In this document: in pieces, positions 47,501 through 59,595 of the stretch
How the letters are laid out: each line of letters opens with the position of its first letter
Numbering within the stretch: position 1 is the first letter of the stretch
Assembly (NCBI GenBank): GCA_963680875.1
Contig: OY804578.1
Coordinates: 99,849,689-99,913,688, forward strand
Origin: Bathymodiolus brooksi
Lineage: Eukaryota; Mollusca; Bivalvia; Mytilida; Modiolidae
DNA length: 64,000 nt
Direction: 5' to 3'
Translations under genes and position numbers: made by a program
The notes under the pieces: generated by a model
Database searches by the model: none
Told to the model about the DNA's origin: nothing
What the model saw: the letters and a program-made list of their open reading frames with translations, nothing else

Positions 47501-49149
47501 GTGAAAAAAAATCCAATAAAAAACCCATTCAATTTAGAAAAGAACCTGATCTAGTGTTTCTTTTCCTCTGTGAGGTTAATGGATGCCTAATTCCGTATCA
47601 TATTTCTGTACGTCTGCTGCTGTCTGAGGTATCATTCCGCAATATCAAAGCGATAAGACTTCAATTGTGGAGAGTAGCTTTTAAATACAGATTAGTTTAA
47701 CCCTCGTCAGACAATTGAAACGTCTTGTGGAACAGCAGAAAAAAAGTTTCTGACATGCTATTTGAAAAGCAGATATTAACGATAATATCCCCCCCTTCAG
47801 AGAAATGACATATCGACGGGAACAAAGCAAACATTATGTACAATTGCTCTTATTTGATCAGACATGGATTAGATCTTTCTTAATGAAATTGAGTGGTTTT
47901 TTCACATCGTTTAATTCTTAAACAAATTCTTTTAGATTTTTAACAAGCATCAACTTCAATTATTGATCTTTTGACGAGTTTTTTCTTGACCAACAAAAAT
48001 ACTCTTCGGAGTAACATTTGAAGATTTTTAAAGAGAAGAAAAGATAGCAGGACTTTTTGTAGTATTTAATAATGTTATCTTCCGAACCAGACTACTTAAA
48101 ATCATATGGGCGATCTTGTGTGAGGTTTCCAGACATACCGTAAAACTCATTACCGTAATCACAAAACACAGAAAAGACACCGTCTACCATAAACATACAG
48201 TCTTAAATCTCGTTTCAATAAGCCACAATTAGATTTGTAATCAAATCATCGGCTTCGATTTTCATTTCTAAAAACAAGTTCAATCGTGTAAGGTGCGGGT
48301 GAACAGATATTTTCCCTAATATGTAAATAAGCAATTACTTATATATACAATGTAGAATGTTTCAATGTTGCTTTCATAACACTTGTATTTCAGAAACTAA
48401 AATTGATATCTACAGTTTTATCATTATTGTAACAAATTGACAACCATAGATATTATTACAACCGAACAATATTTGTTGGAAATTTCTCTCTCCGTGGCAA
48501 ACTTTAACTTTCTAACTTTGGCAGTATTACAGGAATATCAAGTTGGAATTAACAATTGATAAATTTCAGGGCAAGTAGATGTATCATCTCTCGTCACGAC
48601 AGAAATGTCTCAAGGCTTGTGTGATTAGGTACAGTATTCTGACAGCTGTTGTCAAGAACAGTATCCATGGAAGGGGAAATAACTCCATCCAGTTAAAACT
48701 TATCATTAGCCAGATCATTGTACAAAAAGAAAATTTGATCAAATGTTTAGTTTCTATTTCATTTCTTTAGTTCCTGAATCAACACAAGTGTTATAATAAG
48801 CTACTCTTCAGCAAACATCCCGATTATAGGTCATGTCCAAGTGAACTCATGATCAGCCAATGAAAACACCACTGGTAAAATCTTAGCAGCAACTTTTATG
48901 CTTTTTCATTATTGCATCACAAACGTAAACCACTCTGATTGGTTGGTTTTTCAAAAATGTATTCATGTGCGAAAGTTCACCTGGATATGACCTCTAATCA
49001 GGTTCTGACTGTGGGGTGTTAGGAGGAGCTTAGTGCAGTATAACAACTGATTATAATCAGATTTTTCCTGAATGTCACTTTTTTTCAGCACAACAGAGTG
49101 GTTTAATTTGTTGGCTGTAATACTTGTTGCCTAATGGTAGGAATATGAT
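44591..49149. other. AT-rich non-coding DNA, 4.5 kb
   Basis: No supported genes or repeats. The 91-codon minus ORF (44877-45152) and 63-codon plus ORF (48579-48770) have no domain features. A second, weaker 28-nt exon-like segment lies at 45972-45999 (see findings). Confidence 0.5.
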
Positions 49150-49397
49150 ACAGTGAAACCTGTCTAAACCCTAAAGAAACCAGAATCATGTATGAAAAAA
49201 ACTTAAAATAAAGTCCCCATTTAGGAATTCTTTGTTAACTTAACCTGTATACACCGAATTCTGTATACACAAAACTTTAAATTAAGACCCAAGGCAGGAA
49301 ATCTTTGTTAATTTAACTTGTATAAACCAAATACTTGTCTATTTAGAACACAAAAGCTGCTCACAAGAAGGTACGGTTATGACAGGTTTCACAGTAC
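49150..49397. mobile_element. Inverted-repeat element (family A), best-preserved copy
   Basis: Ends TACAGTGAAACCTGTCTAAA and GACAGGTTTCACAGTACA are near-perfect inverted repeats 248 bp apart. Inside, two copies of an approximately 75-bp unit share TTCTTTGTTAACTTAACCTG and ACCGAATTCTGTATA-like text. It is non-coding and MITE-like, with mobilisation presumably by a transposase encoded elsewhere. Confidence 0.7.
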
Positions 49398-49716
49398 AAT
49401 TTTGTTTAATGTACTTTTAGTATACCATTCATAAATCAGTATATACATGTATATATATCATCATTATAAATGAATTATTTATCTAATCAAAAATTTTAAA
49501 TTATCAAATTTTAAGGTTAAAGTTTCATAAATGACTTCAAGATTTGATTTACAATATGCTTGTTATAATGTAATGTATTATTTTCTTTAATGATCAAAGC
49601 AAAACAAAAACAATTTTTTTTATAGAGAATTCAGGGATGATATCATTCTCCACCAATGACAACTGATAACAGCTACACTCTCCTACTTTGATTTTTAATC
49701 TAATAACACAGGTCCA

Positions 49717-49950
49717 GGGGCTGTCGTGGTCGTGATGGTATGTTAGTTGGATATATAACTATAAATGCAATCAGTGCCTATCACTACTAACATTGTGAGT
49801 TTGACGAGGTGTACTCGGATACAATATTAGTTTGTCAGTGCCTTGTGGCAGGTCAGTGGTTTTCTCTGAGTACTGAAGTTTCCTCCACCAATAAAACTGA
49901 CCGCCACGATATAACTGAAATATTGTTGAAAGTGTCGTTAAACACCATAA
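49717..49950 (+). mobile_element. Near-full-length SINE with B-box deletion
   Basis: Head GGGGCTGTCGTGGTCGTGAT through TATCACTACTAACATTGTGAG, then GTTTGACGAGG: about 15 bases including the B-box (normally TTCGAATCCC) are missing, so the copy could not be transcribed by RNA polymerase III. Centre and tail (GTTGAAAGTGTCGTTAAACA) are intact. The overlapping ORFs on both strands are shadows of it. Confidence 0.85.
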
Positions 49951-51138
49951 CTCTTTTTCTCTTTCTCCAAAAAACCAAACAGTTAGATAAATCGTGTATA
50001 ATAAAAGAAACAATTTTTGACCTACGTACCCCATGTTTTAGTTAATGGACAGAACTATTCCTTTTTCCTACTTTTAACATGATTATTTTGTCTAGTCACA
50101 TACAAATATATCTCTAACAAAGGTACGTGAACTCCCAGAGGTGTAATCAATAAGTAATGCATTTTTTTTAATACAATTAGTAATTCTAGTCAAAACACTC
50201 AAACACTGGCAGAATTTATCTAGATCTTTTTTTTTTACCCAGACAACTCCCATAGGGTTTTACATTGTAATTATCGCCACATAGTTCAAGCTTCACCATT
50301 ATTTGCTAAACATATGAAATATAAATGACATTGTCAAATAGCCACAACTCGGATTTCAAACCTTTTTTATTAATACTCCCATATTTTCCATAACTGTCAG
50401 TAGTAAAAAAATAAGAAGATTTCGCAATCAATACGCAAACAATGCTAATGTAAAATACATACAATTTCCATAAGTGATTAATCGTAATAATTCGTTACTT
50501 TTCTACACTCTCCCATTGTCAATTTGTCAAGTGCGATGTTAAAAAAACCTTTCTTTTGTTTCAACGTGGTTAATACTGACTGACACTGTTATTATTGAAC
50601 AAATTTCAGAAAAAAGCAATTTTTCATTGTTATTAAAGAAAAACCTTTTATCAAACTTTCTAGAAACAGGAGGAAAGTGACGTTTCGTCAATACAAATTT
50701 GTAAAATGAAACTGCCCACAGGTCTGTGTGATAATAATTAATACCCCCCCAACTCTGTGTCTGACTCCAATATGACTTGCTAACCATTGATATCAGTGTA
50801 AACTGAATGCCTTTGAAGCCATTTGCTTGTATATATGAATTAAACTGGGGGTGTTTATAAAGATAAAAACAAATTGTTTCATTAAAAAAAAAGTTTCAGC
50901 AGGAATTTGCGGAAAATAATGAAATTAAGATGTTAATATTATGGTTGCAAAATCTTAATGCTTACTTGTCTATAACTTGTACTGCTGTTGGGACTTATCA
51001 AAGAAACGCATAACCCAGCAAAAACCAATAAAGAATTCCATTCACAAGATATCAAAATTGTCATTGCAATAAAAAAAAATTAACCACACTAGATTGTATT
51101 TAGACGAAAGAACAGAACAAAAAAAGTTTTTATTTATA
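49951..51138. other. AT-rich non-coding DNA
   Basis: Nothing recognised. Confidence 0.45.
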
Positions 51139-51161
51139 AGTATATATATATATATATATAT
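51139..51161. repeat. (TA)n microsatellite
   Basis: About 11 TA units. Confidence 0.95.
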
Positions 51162-51616
51162 CATTACCACTTCACACCAAAATAAATATCTTTATTTTTA
51201 ATTTCTATCTTCATTTTTATTACTATCACTGAGTCGATACTTCTGCTGGTGGACTATTAGTAACAGTAGGTATCATCTATCAAACATCAGCGTTTCCGTA
51301 CTAACATGGTTTTTTTTAGAAGATATATCTATTATTGAAATTTACTGTTTCTAAATAACGTAATTATTATTAAAACTTCGGTTCATCAACCTGAAGCATT
51401 GTTGACCTTAGCTGATCTTAGGCTATCCTCTTTAGACTTTAGGTTTTCTTGCTGCCAAAGACTGCCTTTCACATCATTTTTGACATTCAGCATACTTAAC
51501 GCTCTTTCTGCACTCAATTAGATACCTTCATTTTTATAATGTATAAAGTATACAATTTCATATATAATCAGGCTAGATCAGTTTATATAATTTTATTGTT
51601 GTCTAAACACATGTAG

Positions 51617-51676
51617 GTTTCATAAAGATCGCTTAGATTTCATAAAGATCGCTTATGTTTCATAAAGATCACTTGT
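51617..51676. repeat. 22-bp tandem repeat, three copies
   Basis: Units: TTTCATAAAGATCGCTTA plus four bases; the last copy has CACTTG instead of CGCTTA. Confidence 0.9.
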
Positions 51677-51760
51677 GATCGATCTTGGATACATGGAAGT
51701 CTTGAATTCAAATCTAGTCTTTTCTAGATCAATTCTTATTAAGATGGATGCATATTAAGG

Positions 51761-51926
51761 GTTAGGGTTATGGTGTTTAACGCCACTTTCAACAATATTT
51801 CAGTTAAATCGTGGCGGTCAATTTTATTGGTGGAGGAAACTGGAGTACCCAAAGAAAACCCCCGACCTGTCGCAAGTCACTGACAAACTTTATCACATAA
51901 TGCTGTATAGAGTACACCTCATCTGA
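51761..51926 (-). mobile_element. 5'-truncated SINE
   Basis: Minus strand: from GATGAGGTGTACTC through CTTGCGACAGGTCGGGGG, CTTTGGGTACTCCAGTTTCC and CCACCAATAAAATTG to GAAAGTGGCGTTAAACACCA. The head is absent. Confidence 0.85.
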
Positions 51927-53329
51927 CCAAACAAGTACACAGTCTGTTGACAGATAAATAAATATTGTGTACACAAGATTCTAGTCCACACAAACAGATG
52001 GACAAACACTGGCAATATAGTATAGCCACGATTGTATGAGATTGGTATACTTAGAAATTATAACATTGGCACAATTTGTTCTTACCATAACTATCGCATG
52101 AAGAACAGCAATTAAAGCCCTGTTTCTAGATCCTCCGCTTTAGATGAACATCTTTTATGCTCACTTATGTCAGGATAATTTCTGATTTAATCTTTACTTG
52201 TATATTGAGTTGAGAAATTATACTTCAAGACAACTCACTCACTCACTCACCACTTGATAAATTATGGTTAACTCGGTTAAAGTATATTCAAAGGGAAACA
52301 ACACTATATTTTAATAGCTTATCATACAGAGTCTGACATATTAAAAACTAGGTCCAGTTAAAGGCGTTACCTTAGGCTTAAGAGTTTCACTCTCAATTGG
52401 ATCAGTACATTCTTATTGAGTTCCCCCATAGACTTAAATTTTGACAAACGAAAAGTGTGACATGTTAAAGCAACGGGAAATACCTAATCCTAAGATCCAA
52501 TAACTGACACTTAGATTTTAATGGCATCACCTCATAAAATGGTAGTTGTTTTATCAGACTGGCCATAAAAATAATATATCTGTCTCTAGGGGGCAATGTA
52601 TTTGAAAATAAACCCATATTCAACATTATCATGTTGTCACCACACTTTTTTTTCCACCTGTATCATGTTTCAAAAAAATAAAAATTATATATGCCAAGTT
52701 AGTACAATAAGGAAATGAGACTGAACATTTAAAACCAGACAATATTTTATTTATTCAATCAATATGTCTGTAGTCAGCTTAAAAGTTTTTTTCATAAAAA
52801 AATCAATTTCCTTTACAAGATGAAAAACAATTTACATCAAGTGATGAAGATTACACCTGAGTTGCCAGGTATTTCTGATTATCAAAGTTCATGTCTTTCT
52901 CTAGCTCCGTGTAGAGCTCTATCTTCTGATTACAGTATTGAATTGCTATGTGATAAAACTCTTAAAAGACCCAGATTCCATCAACTTAAGTAGGAAAAAA
53001 GAAATCTCTTTCTGAGACAGACTAATCCTTATCCTTCTTAAATAATATTTCTTTAAATAAGTATATTGTCCATTAATTATTAGACATAAAAATATTTCTC
53101 GTTTTCCATATATATTCTATGCACTGTCACAAATATTTAAAATTGTTTTCAAGATATTACTCAAAATGTGTCTTATCATTTCAACAAGTTGTTGTAAAGT
53201 TTCTTTATGCAATTTTGATTCCCAATTTTCCCTCCACACTACTGTGTATTGTGTGTATCTAGGACTTGAGTTCACTAACCTGGAGAGGATATTTTGTAAT
53301 ATGTTTAAAATATTATCCCACTTCTACTT
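51927..53329. other. AT-rich non-coding DNA
   Basis: A short (ACTC)n run at 52236-52251; nothing else recognised. Confidence 0.4.
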
Positions 53330-53590
53330 TGAACCAGAGGTTCCCCCCCGAGTTCTGAAATAGCTTGTCTGGTTCACAGTTGCTTACATTTTTTCACAGT
53401 GGTAAAAACAGGGGATTCTTTGAAAATAAAAAGTGGAACCATTAAAGTCAACACTATATCCATCCACAACAATATACAATTTGATTTAGTGTTTCTTCCG
53501 AGCCACTGCATGCACAATATCAACCAACTCTAGTTCAATTTGGACCAGTGGTTCCTGAGCAGTAATGCTCATATTTTGATCAATCAAAAA
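53330..53590 (+). mobile_element. Possible decayed dispersed element
   Basis: CAACTCTAGTTCAATTTGG and ACCAGTGGTTCCTGAGCAG resemble the TTGAATTTGGTTCAGTGGGT block of the 15285-15635 family. Other parts cannot be matched. Confidence 0.35.
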
Positions 53591-53766
53591 CTACCATTCC
53601 TCCTTATTCATCCCCAAAAAAATAATGCAGATAATCAGACCATTTCATTTACACTGTGATAATTAGCTCATTGCCTCTCCTTTTGGCTCCTATTTTCACT
53701 ATAGCCAAGGTGTCGAACAGCAATAAATCAATCAATGTAAGCAAATGTTTTTTCTTCGTTTTTTTT

Positions 53767-53793
53767 GGGGGGGGGGGGGGGGGGGGGGGGGGG
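53767..53793. repeat. G tract, 27 bases
   Basis: An uninterrupted G run, capable of quadruplex formation on the plus strand. A strong site for sequencing and assembly error. Confidence 0.9.
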
Positions 53794-54960
53794 CATTCAC
53801 TGTGAATGAATTATCATAATTTCTTTCATTTTATGTGCATGAAAACATTATCAACTCAACTCAAATATTTATTGTTTAGAAACTGATATTCAAGTTTGTG
53901 AATTTATCAAATGGATTATAATTTTAAGATCGGTATATATACACACAATGAAAGTACATGGTTTCACACTTTTATATTACAGTAAATTTGGGTATTAACA
54001 TATATCTTTCCACATAGATTATTCAATAAAACTGCCCAAAATAGTTATAAAGCTTTTGTAAAAATGAACATGATTACCCTTTCAAAATTGACAATAAGTG
54101 TCAGAACTTTACATTTCACAAATCCCGCCAAAGCCGTGGCCATGACCTAAATAATTGCCCTTCATCATCTTCATCAAAATAAACACTTGGTTACAGATGA
54201 TTTGTCATTCTTTATGCATGTGACCCTGAGACGACCTTATGGCACCACCTACAACTACTGCAGTTCAATGACCTTGGTCATCAAAAAACAATATACTTTT
54301 ATCTAGAGTGCAGGGGGGATACATAATTCTATTAAATAATCCAATTCAAATTTTATTGTTTCTGGTCATTTTGAAATCAAATTTGCTCACATCTTTTAAT
54401 TTCAAAATTCACATCTTGTCATTAACTTGTAATAGCTTACTAAAATATCCTGTCAAAGTACAGACAGAGACTTTGTCAATGTATTGAGCTAATACAAGGG
54501 ATATACCCAATCACATAGATGTAAAAAAAATCACAGGAGTTCAATAAGAATTGTTCATTCACAAATGACTGGTCGTAAAACCACAATCTACTGGAAATAA
54601 AATAAGCTTATCACAGTTCACAAAGGAAAACAAAATGGATGTCAAACCTTGTTTCATCAGCTAACAGAATTCATTTGATTTTCTTGTTAAAAATTGACAT
54701 ATGAAAATTGAAGATCCTCTGTACGGATCTGATGTACGCTATAATGTCTATAACATTTTTCAAAGTAAAACAGGACAAAAAATACATGAAATAATTTCCA
54801 CCATGCCATACTGTACACAATAAACATTAGAGAAAACCAAGGGGCAATCAAGAATGGACAATCTAGAGACACAGGCAACATTAGGCACAAGACTCAGTAC
54901 AAAGACAAAGAAAACAAAAAAAAACACAACATGGAAAACAAGAAATGTGTGCATCACAAA
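53794..54960. other. AT-rich non-coding DNA
   Basis: Nothing recognised; the overlapping short ORFs at 54687-55054 have no domains. Confidence 0.4.
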
Positions 54961-55383
54961 ATACGCCCGTCTATATAAATTATCAAACGGTATAATGGTA
55001 TTCAGTCAAACAACTAATCATGTGAGCAGGAAAAGTCAAAAATTATATTTATAGTAACAGTGATCTTGACCTAATGACTCCAAAATAAATAGGATTCTTC
55101 CCCTTCCACTGGGCAATCATGTGGTCAAGTTTGGTAAAGATCCAATATACAGAACTAAAGTTATCATGTGGAAACGACCCTGTTGTCAAAAATTATATTT
55201 ATAGTAACGGCGACCTTGACCTTTGACCTAATGACCCCAAAATAAATAGGGTTCTTCCCTTTCCACAGGGGAATCATGTGGCCAAGTTTGGTAAAGATCT
55301 GATATACAGAACTAAAGTTATTGTGTGGATGCCCGCCCGCCATACCCAATCACATAATACGGCCCGTCTCGAGACGGGCGTAT
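54961..55383. mobile_element. Inverted-repeat element with tandem core and terminal palindrome
   Basis: Left end ATACGCCCGTCT (54961-54972) is the exact reverse complement of AGACGGGCGTAT (55372-55383). Just inside the right end is a perfect 18-bp palindrome, GCCCGTCTCGAGACGGGC (55362-55379), so the right end carries a hairpin. The interior is a 150-bp tandem duplication (GTCAAAAATTATATTTATAG at 55035 and 55185; both with TTGGTAAAGATC and ACAGAACTAAAGTTAT). CGACCTTGACCTTTGACC is a phrase I associate with dispersed mollusc repeats. It is non-coding. Confidence 0.75.
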
Positions 55384-55696
55384 AAAAATGAGCAACACCA
55401 TGGACTTATCTATCATTTCTTCTTTTTTTTCTTAAAGTATCAGAGATTTTGTATTTTAAGTCACAACAGAAAAGTGAACTGTTACAAAAAGTCTCACAAG
55501 CATATCAGATATAATAGCAGACACCAGCTAAATACATAACTTTAGGAGCCCAATACTTTAGGACCAACTACACATCCAGGTCTAACAGTTTCAACCTCAA
55601 ATAGATCTGACTTTGTGTTTCTGACATAGTCTATTGACAACTTGGAGAGAAGAAAAACAGAAGGAATATTAAAGTTTGTTTTTGCCCGCAAAAACG
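55384..55696. other. Non-coding spacer
   Basis: Nothing recognised. Confidence 0.4.
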
Positions 55697-56742
55697 TATG
55701 TCTCCCCCCGTCCCACAAACTGTAGTCAAAGGTAAAAAATTTATTTAAGCTTCAATGAATAATCCATGAAACATCAAAAATAATTTGATCAAAAGTGCTA
55801 AAGCAAGGGTTACAGGTACTATTCCATATTGTCATGGCAAAGTTCCCCATTCCAGAAAATTGCTCAGCCTATGTTCCAATGATTTTAAAGGAGTTCTGTT
55901 CTTCTAAAATCAATGGATTGGAGATGAAAAACTTTTTCAGGGAAATAGTGACATTATGATAGACTCTTGTACATATATATATATATATATACAAGTTTCA
56001 GTAAGGGATATTACACTAGAGTGTTTGCAAATAACTCCCAAAAAATTTAGGGGATCAAAATTTCCTGGTAATATGCACAACTACATATGGTGCCCTTACT
56101 ACCTACCAAGTTTCATGAAATTCTGTTCAGTAGTTTCAGAGGAGTTGTGCTGACAAGCTGCTTCAGAAGTATATTTTCGGAAAATTTTTAAGTTCAAAGG
56201 GGCATAACTCCCACAAAATTTAGGGTATCAAAATTTCCTGGTAATATGCACAACTACATATGGTGTCCTTACTACCTACCAAGTTTCATGACATTCTGTT
56301 TGGTAGTTTCAGAGAAGTTGCGCTGACAAGTTGCTTCAAAAGTATATTTCGGGACATTTCTAAGTTCAAAGGGGCATAACTCCCATAAAATTCAGGAGAT
56401 CAAAATTACCTGGTAATATGCACAACTACATATGGTGTCCTTACTACCTACCAAGTTTCATGAAATTCTATTCAGTAGTTTCAGAGGAGTTGTGCTGATA
56501 AGCTGCTTCAGAAGTATATTTCGGGAAAATTTTAAGTTCAAAGGGGCATAACTCCCACAAAATTTAGGGGATCAAAATTTCCTGGTAATATGCACAACTA
56601 CATATGGTGTCCTTACTACCTACCAAGTTTCATGAAATTCTGTTCAGTAGTTTCCGAGGAGTTGCGCTGACAAACTGTATGACGGACAGACGGACAGGAC
56701 AAAAACAATATGTCTCCCCCACCAAAGTGGGGGGGAGACATA
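55697..56742 (+). mobile_element. TATGTCTCC element, 1.05 kb, with four-copy tandem core
   Basis: Left end TATGTCTCCCCCC pairs with right end GGGGGGAGACATA. The right end is itself a hairpin: TATGTCTCCCCCACC, AAA, then GGGGGGGAGACATA (56709-56742). The core has four units of about 172 bp (AAGTTCAAAGGGGCATAACT at 56191, 56362, 56533 and a diverged one near 56010), each with CCTGGTAATATGCACAACTA and ACCTACCAAGTTTCATGA. A GACGGACAGACGGACAGGAC stretch precedes the hairpin. Non-coding; probably mobilised in trans. Confidence 0.75.
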
Positions 56743-57771
56743 ATTACTAGATACGAAATGGACCAAAAGCATTGTCAGGGATCTGTCCCATACAGCAACA
56801 CATAGAAACTACTTCTAGTTCCTATTTCTGAACATTTGGGCATCAAGGTAAAGTTTGAAAAGTCATGTATAGATAATTTAATGAATAAATTTCAAATGGC
56901 AGAAGTCTGAAGAAGAAAAAAAGAAGTTTCCTGTAATCTTTTTAATATTCTAAAACAAACTAAAGTCAAGTTATCCAAATCTGTAAGGTTACAGACTTTA
57001 CTGCTCATATTAGAAGACCATTCAGTTGTGATCTCTCACTTTGTAACAAGGAAGACAGCAACACAATCATAGTATATAGGACCTAAACTGTATCAACCAA
57101 GATCTTTGTACTTGGTTTACATTGAAAACTGATAATACTTAAATAAATCAATCTAACTTGAAACCATTGAAACATTTCAGACATCTCTCTGTGTTCACAT
57201 GATCTTGTTAATAAATATTAAAAACATACATGTATACCAGAAGTACTTTGAAATGTGTCAGCTGTTGACATTATCCAAGTGTAAAAATTACACCTCATTT
57301 TCCATCAAATTCAAACATTTAACATATTAAATGTTTTGTTATACAGCATCAGATAAAAAAACTAAATTGATCCTTATCCTTCTAAAAACTATGAACAGCA
57401 GAAAATGATTGAAATTGATCTCATGTCCACCATACTAAATGAGTGTGAACACAGTCATCATTTAAAAAATTTAAATTCAAAACATTGGTCTTACCTTTTA
57501 ATTATTTATCTGTATATGTATTTACATTTCTGAAAAATAAAAAAATGAACAAAATTAATAACAAATGAAACAATTTTTTGGGGGTCAAATTTTTATTGTT
57601 CAAGTAAAATATTTCATGTTAAGACTACAAAGAAATGGAAATATAAAACAGTTGTATTATTGTTCATTCTAAAAAGTTAAAGACTGACAACTAATTAACA
57701 GGTTATGACATGATTACAACCCCCCTTTTGTTTTGATATTTGGGAGTTCAAGGTATGACAGAAGAGTTGAT
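56743..57771. other. AT-rich non-coding DNA
   Basis: No supported features. A minus-strand acceptor/donor-like pair flanks a short AT-rich segment at 57496-57530, but all frames there contain stops. Confidence 0.4.
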
Positions 57772-58190
57772 TGTTTTGTTTGTTGACTGTTACTGTTGAT
57801 TGTTTTGTTTGTTGACTGTTACTGTTGATTGTTTTGTTTGTTGACTGTTACTGTTGATTGTTTTGTTTGTTGACTGTTACTGTTGATTGTTTGTTGACTG
57901 TTACTGTTGATTGTTTTGTTTGTTGACTGTTACTGTTGATTGTTTTGTTTGTTAACTGTTACTGTTGATTGTTTGTTGACTGTTACTGTTGATTGTTTAT
58001 TGACTGTTACTGTTGATTGTTTTGTTTGTTGACTGTTACTGTTGATTGTTTTGTTTGTTGACTGTTACTGTTGATTGTTTTGTTTGTTGACTGTTACTGT
58101 TGATTGTTTTGTTTGTTGACTGTTACTGTTGATTGTTTTGTTTGTTGACTGTTACTGTTGATTGTTTTGTTTGTTGACTGTTACTGTTGA
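57772..58190. repeat. Minisatellite, 29-bp unit, about 15 copies
   Basis: Unit TTGATTGTTTTGTTTGTTGA then CTGTTACTG. Three or four units are 24 bp, lacking TTTTG between direct repeats. Very high identity between copies. Confidence 0.97.
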
Positions 58191-58264
58191 TCTGCCACTT
58201 CTATCAAAAAGGTAAAGGGATTGAAATCTAAAATGAACTTGAATAAAATCATTACAAAATCTAT

Positions 58265-58329
58265 GATTGATTGATTGATTGATTGGTGTTTAACACCAAC
58301 TTTAGCAGTATTTCAGCTATATCATGGCA
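58265..58329 (-). mobile_element. Mini-insertion: 65-bp retroelement tail with target duplication
   Basis: Minus strand: GCCATGATATAGCTGAAATA, CTGCTAAAGTTGGTGTTAAA, CACCAATCAATCAATCAATC. It is flanked by identical 12-bp copies TACAAAATCTAT (58253-58264 and 58330-58341), the mark of target-primed insertion. The element has no tRNA head, no central domain and no coding sequence. Its first base coincides with that of 35289-35345. Confidence 0.88.
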
Positions 58330-58369
58330 TACAAAATCTATAAAGCAAGCATGTAAGAGACTTATATAT

Positions 58370-58509
58370 ACAATACTTGTGCACTGTCGAAGCATATGGG
58401 TAATATGTGTATGAGGCTTAGAAACGCAGGAAAAGGCGAGGCTTTGCCGAGCCTTTTCCCGCCGAATACACATATTTACCTATATGCTTCGACAGTGCAC
58501 ATGTATTGT
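58370..58509. repeat. 140-nt hairpin (long imperfect inverted repeat)
   Basis: Left arm 58370-58412 (ACAATACTTGTGCACTGTCG, then AAGCATATGGGTAA) pairs with right arm 58466-58509 with only about three differences over 43 bases. Nested at the apex is a GC-rich stem, GGAAAAGGC (58429-58437) with GCCTTTTCC (58451-58459). A transcript would fold into one long stem with a second short stem at the tip. Confidence 0.92.
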
Positions 58510-58755
58510 ATTTATCCTGCAATTTTAAATCGTAAATAAACGTTTACTGGACGATGATAAAAGTATTTGAAATAATTTTATGTATGTATTTGAAAACAAT
58601 ATCCCCCGATGTGCCCCGTTTTACATTTGTATGTTCTATTTATAACTGACCAATATCAAAAAATGTTCTATTTATAACTGACCAATATCAAAAAATATAT
58701 TAGGCAGGCTATATTGGTCGGTAAATGCTGTCATTGCAGGATAAATTACAATACA
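58502..58755. mobile_element. Inverted-repeat element, 254 bp
   Basis: Left end TGTATTGTATTTATCCTGCA and right end TGCAGGATAAATTACAATACA are inverted repeats with one indel. Inside, TGTTCTATTTATAACTGACC plus 11 bases is tandemly duplicated (58632 and 58664). The left end overlaps the right arm of the preceding hairpin, and the right end abuts the family A element that follows. Confidence 0.75.
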
Positions 58756-58974
58756 GTGAAGTCTGTCTAAATCAAACATCCTGGTGACCTACTTTTGTGT
58801 TTGGAATAGACAGGTGTTTGGTTTATACAGGTTAAATTAACAAGGATTTCCTACTTTGAGACTTTATTTAAAGTTTGGTTTATACAGGATTCTGCTTTAT
58901 TCAGGGTTCAGTCAAGACAGGTTTATACAGGATTCTGCTTTATTCAGGGTTCGGTTAAGACAGGTTTCACTGTG
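58752..58974. mobile_element. Inverted-repeat element (family A)
   Basis: Ends TACAGTGAAGTCTGTCTAAAT and AAGACAGGTTTCACTGT are inverted repeats. Inside is a 42-bp tandem duplication (GACAGGTTTATACAGGATTC, TGCTTTATTCAGGGTTC). Non-coding. Confidence 0.65.
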
Positions 58975-59582
58975 GTAGTATTTTATGTATTACGGTAGTC
59001 CACAGTCCTCACAATGAGCACCGGTCCTCCGGCCTAAGACCAGTCAAACTTTGTTCGGACCAGTCAATTTTTCAGTTTTTATTTAGAACTATATCAAAAT
59101 AAATTCAAATTTTCATTTCGAGGACTGAGTCTATATAATCAGTTTCAATTTCATTGCACACAATTTGCAAAGATGATTATCTACTCTTTTTTTTCTCTCT
59201 CCTTAACTCCCAATACTTTAAAACATTATAATGATTGTGTGTAGCCACATGTTATACTATAATATCTAATTTCAGTCAATTAAGTCTTATATGCACTGAA
59301 AATTAAAGTGCATCTACCCTGTATTTTATTTGTAATAGCAGATACAAAAAAGGCTTTTATTAGGATGACTGGTTCGGGACTTACATGATTGGACAAACTG
59401 AATGTACGAATGCAGAACCGAAATTTAAATTCTCCCACATTTTCTCCACGGGAGACAAAATAATCGTTTAATTACCCTTTTTTTTCCCCAGCATACTTTT
59501 AGATAGTGACTAATAACTTACGAACTTCAAATGTAAACTTGACCTATTATATTAATGGCTGTCTGGTACCAGATATATTTAC
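58975..59582. other. AT-rich non-coding DNA
   Basis: Nothing recognised. Confidence 0.4.
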
Positions 59583-59595
59583 AACAAATTTATAG

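Noticed and set aside
57496..57530. Minus-strand segment between TTATTTTTCAG and GTAAGA
   Set aside because: Splice motifs are good, but every frame has a stop within the segment, so it cannot be an internal coding exon. A non-coding RNA exon is possible but unsupported.
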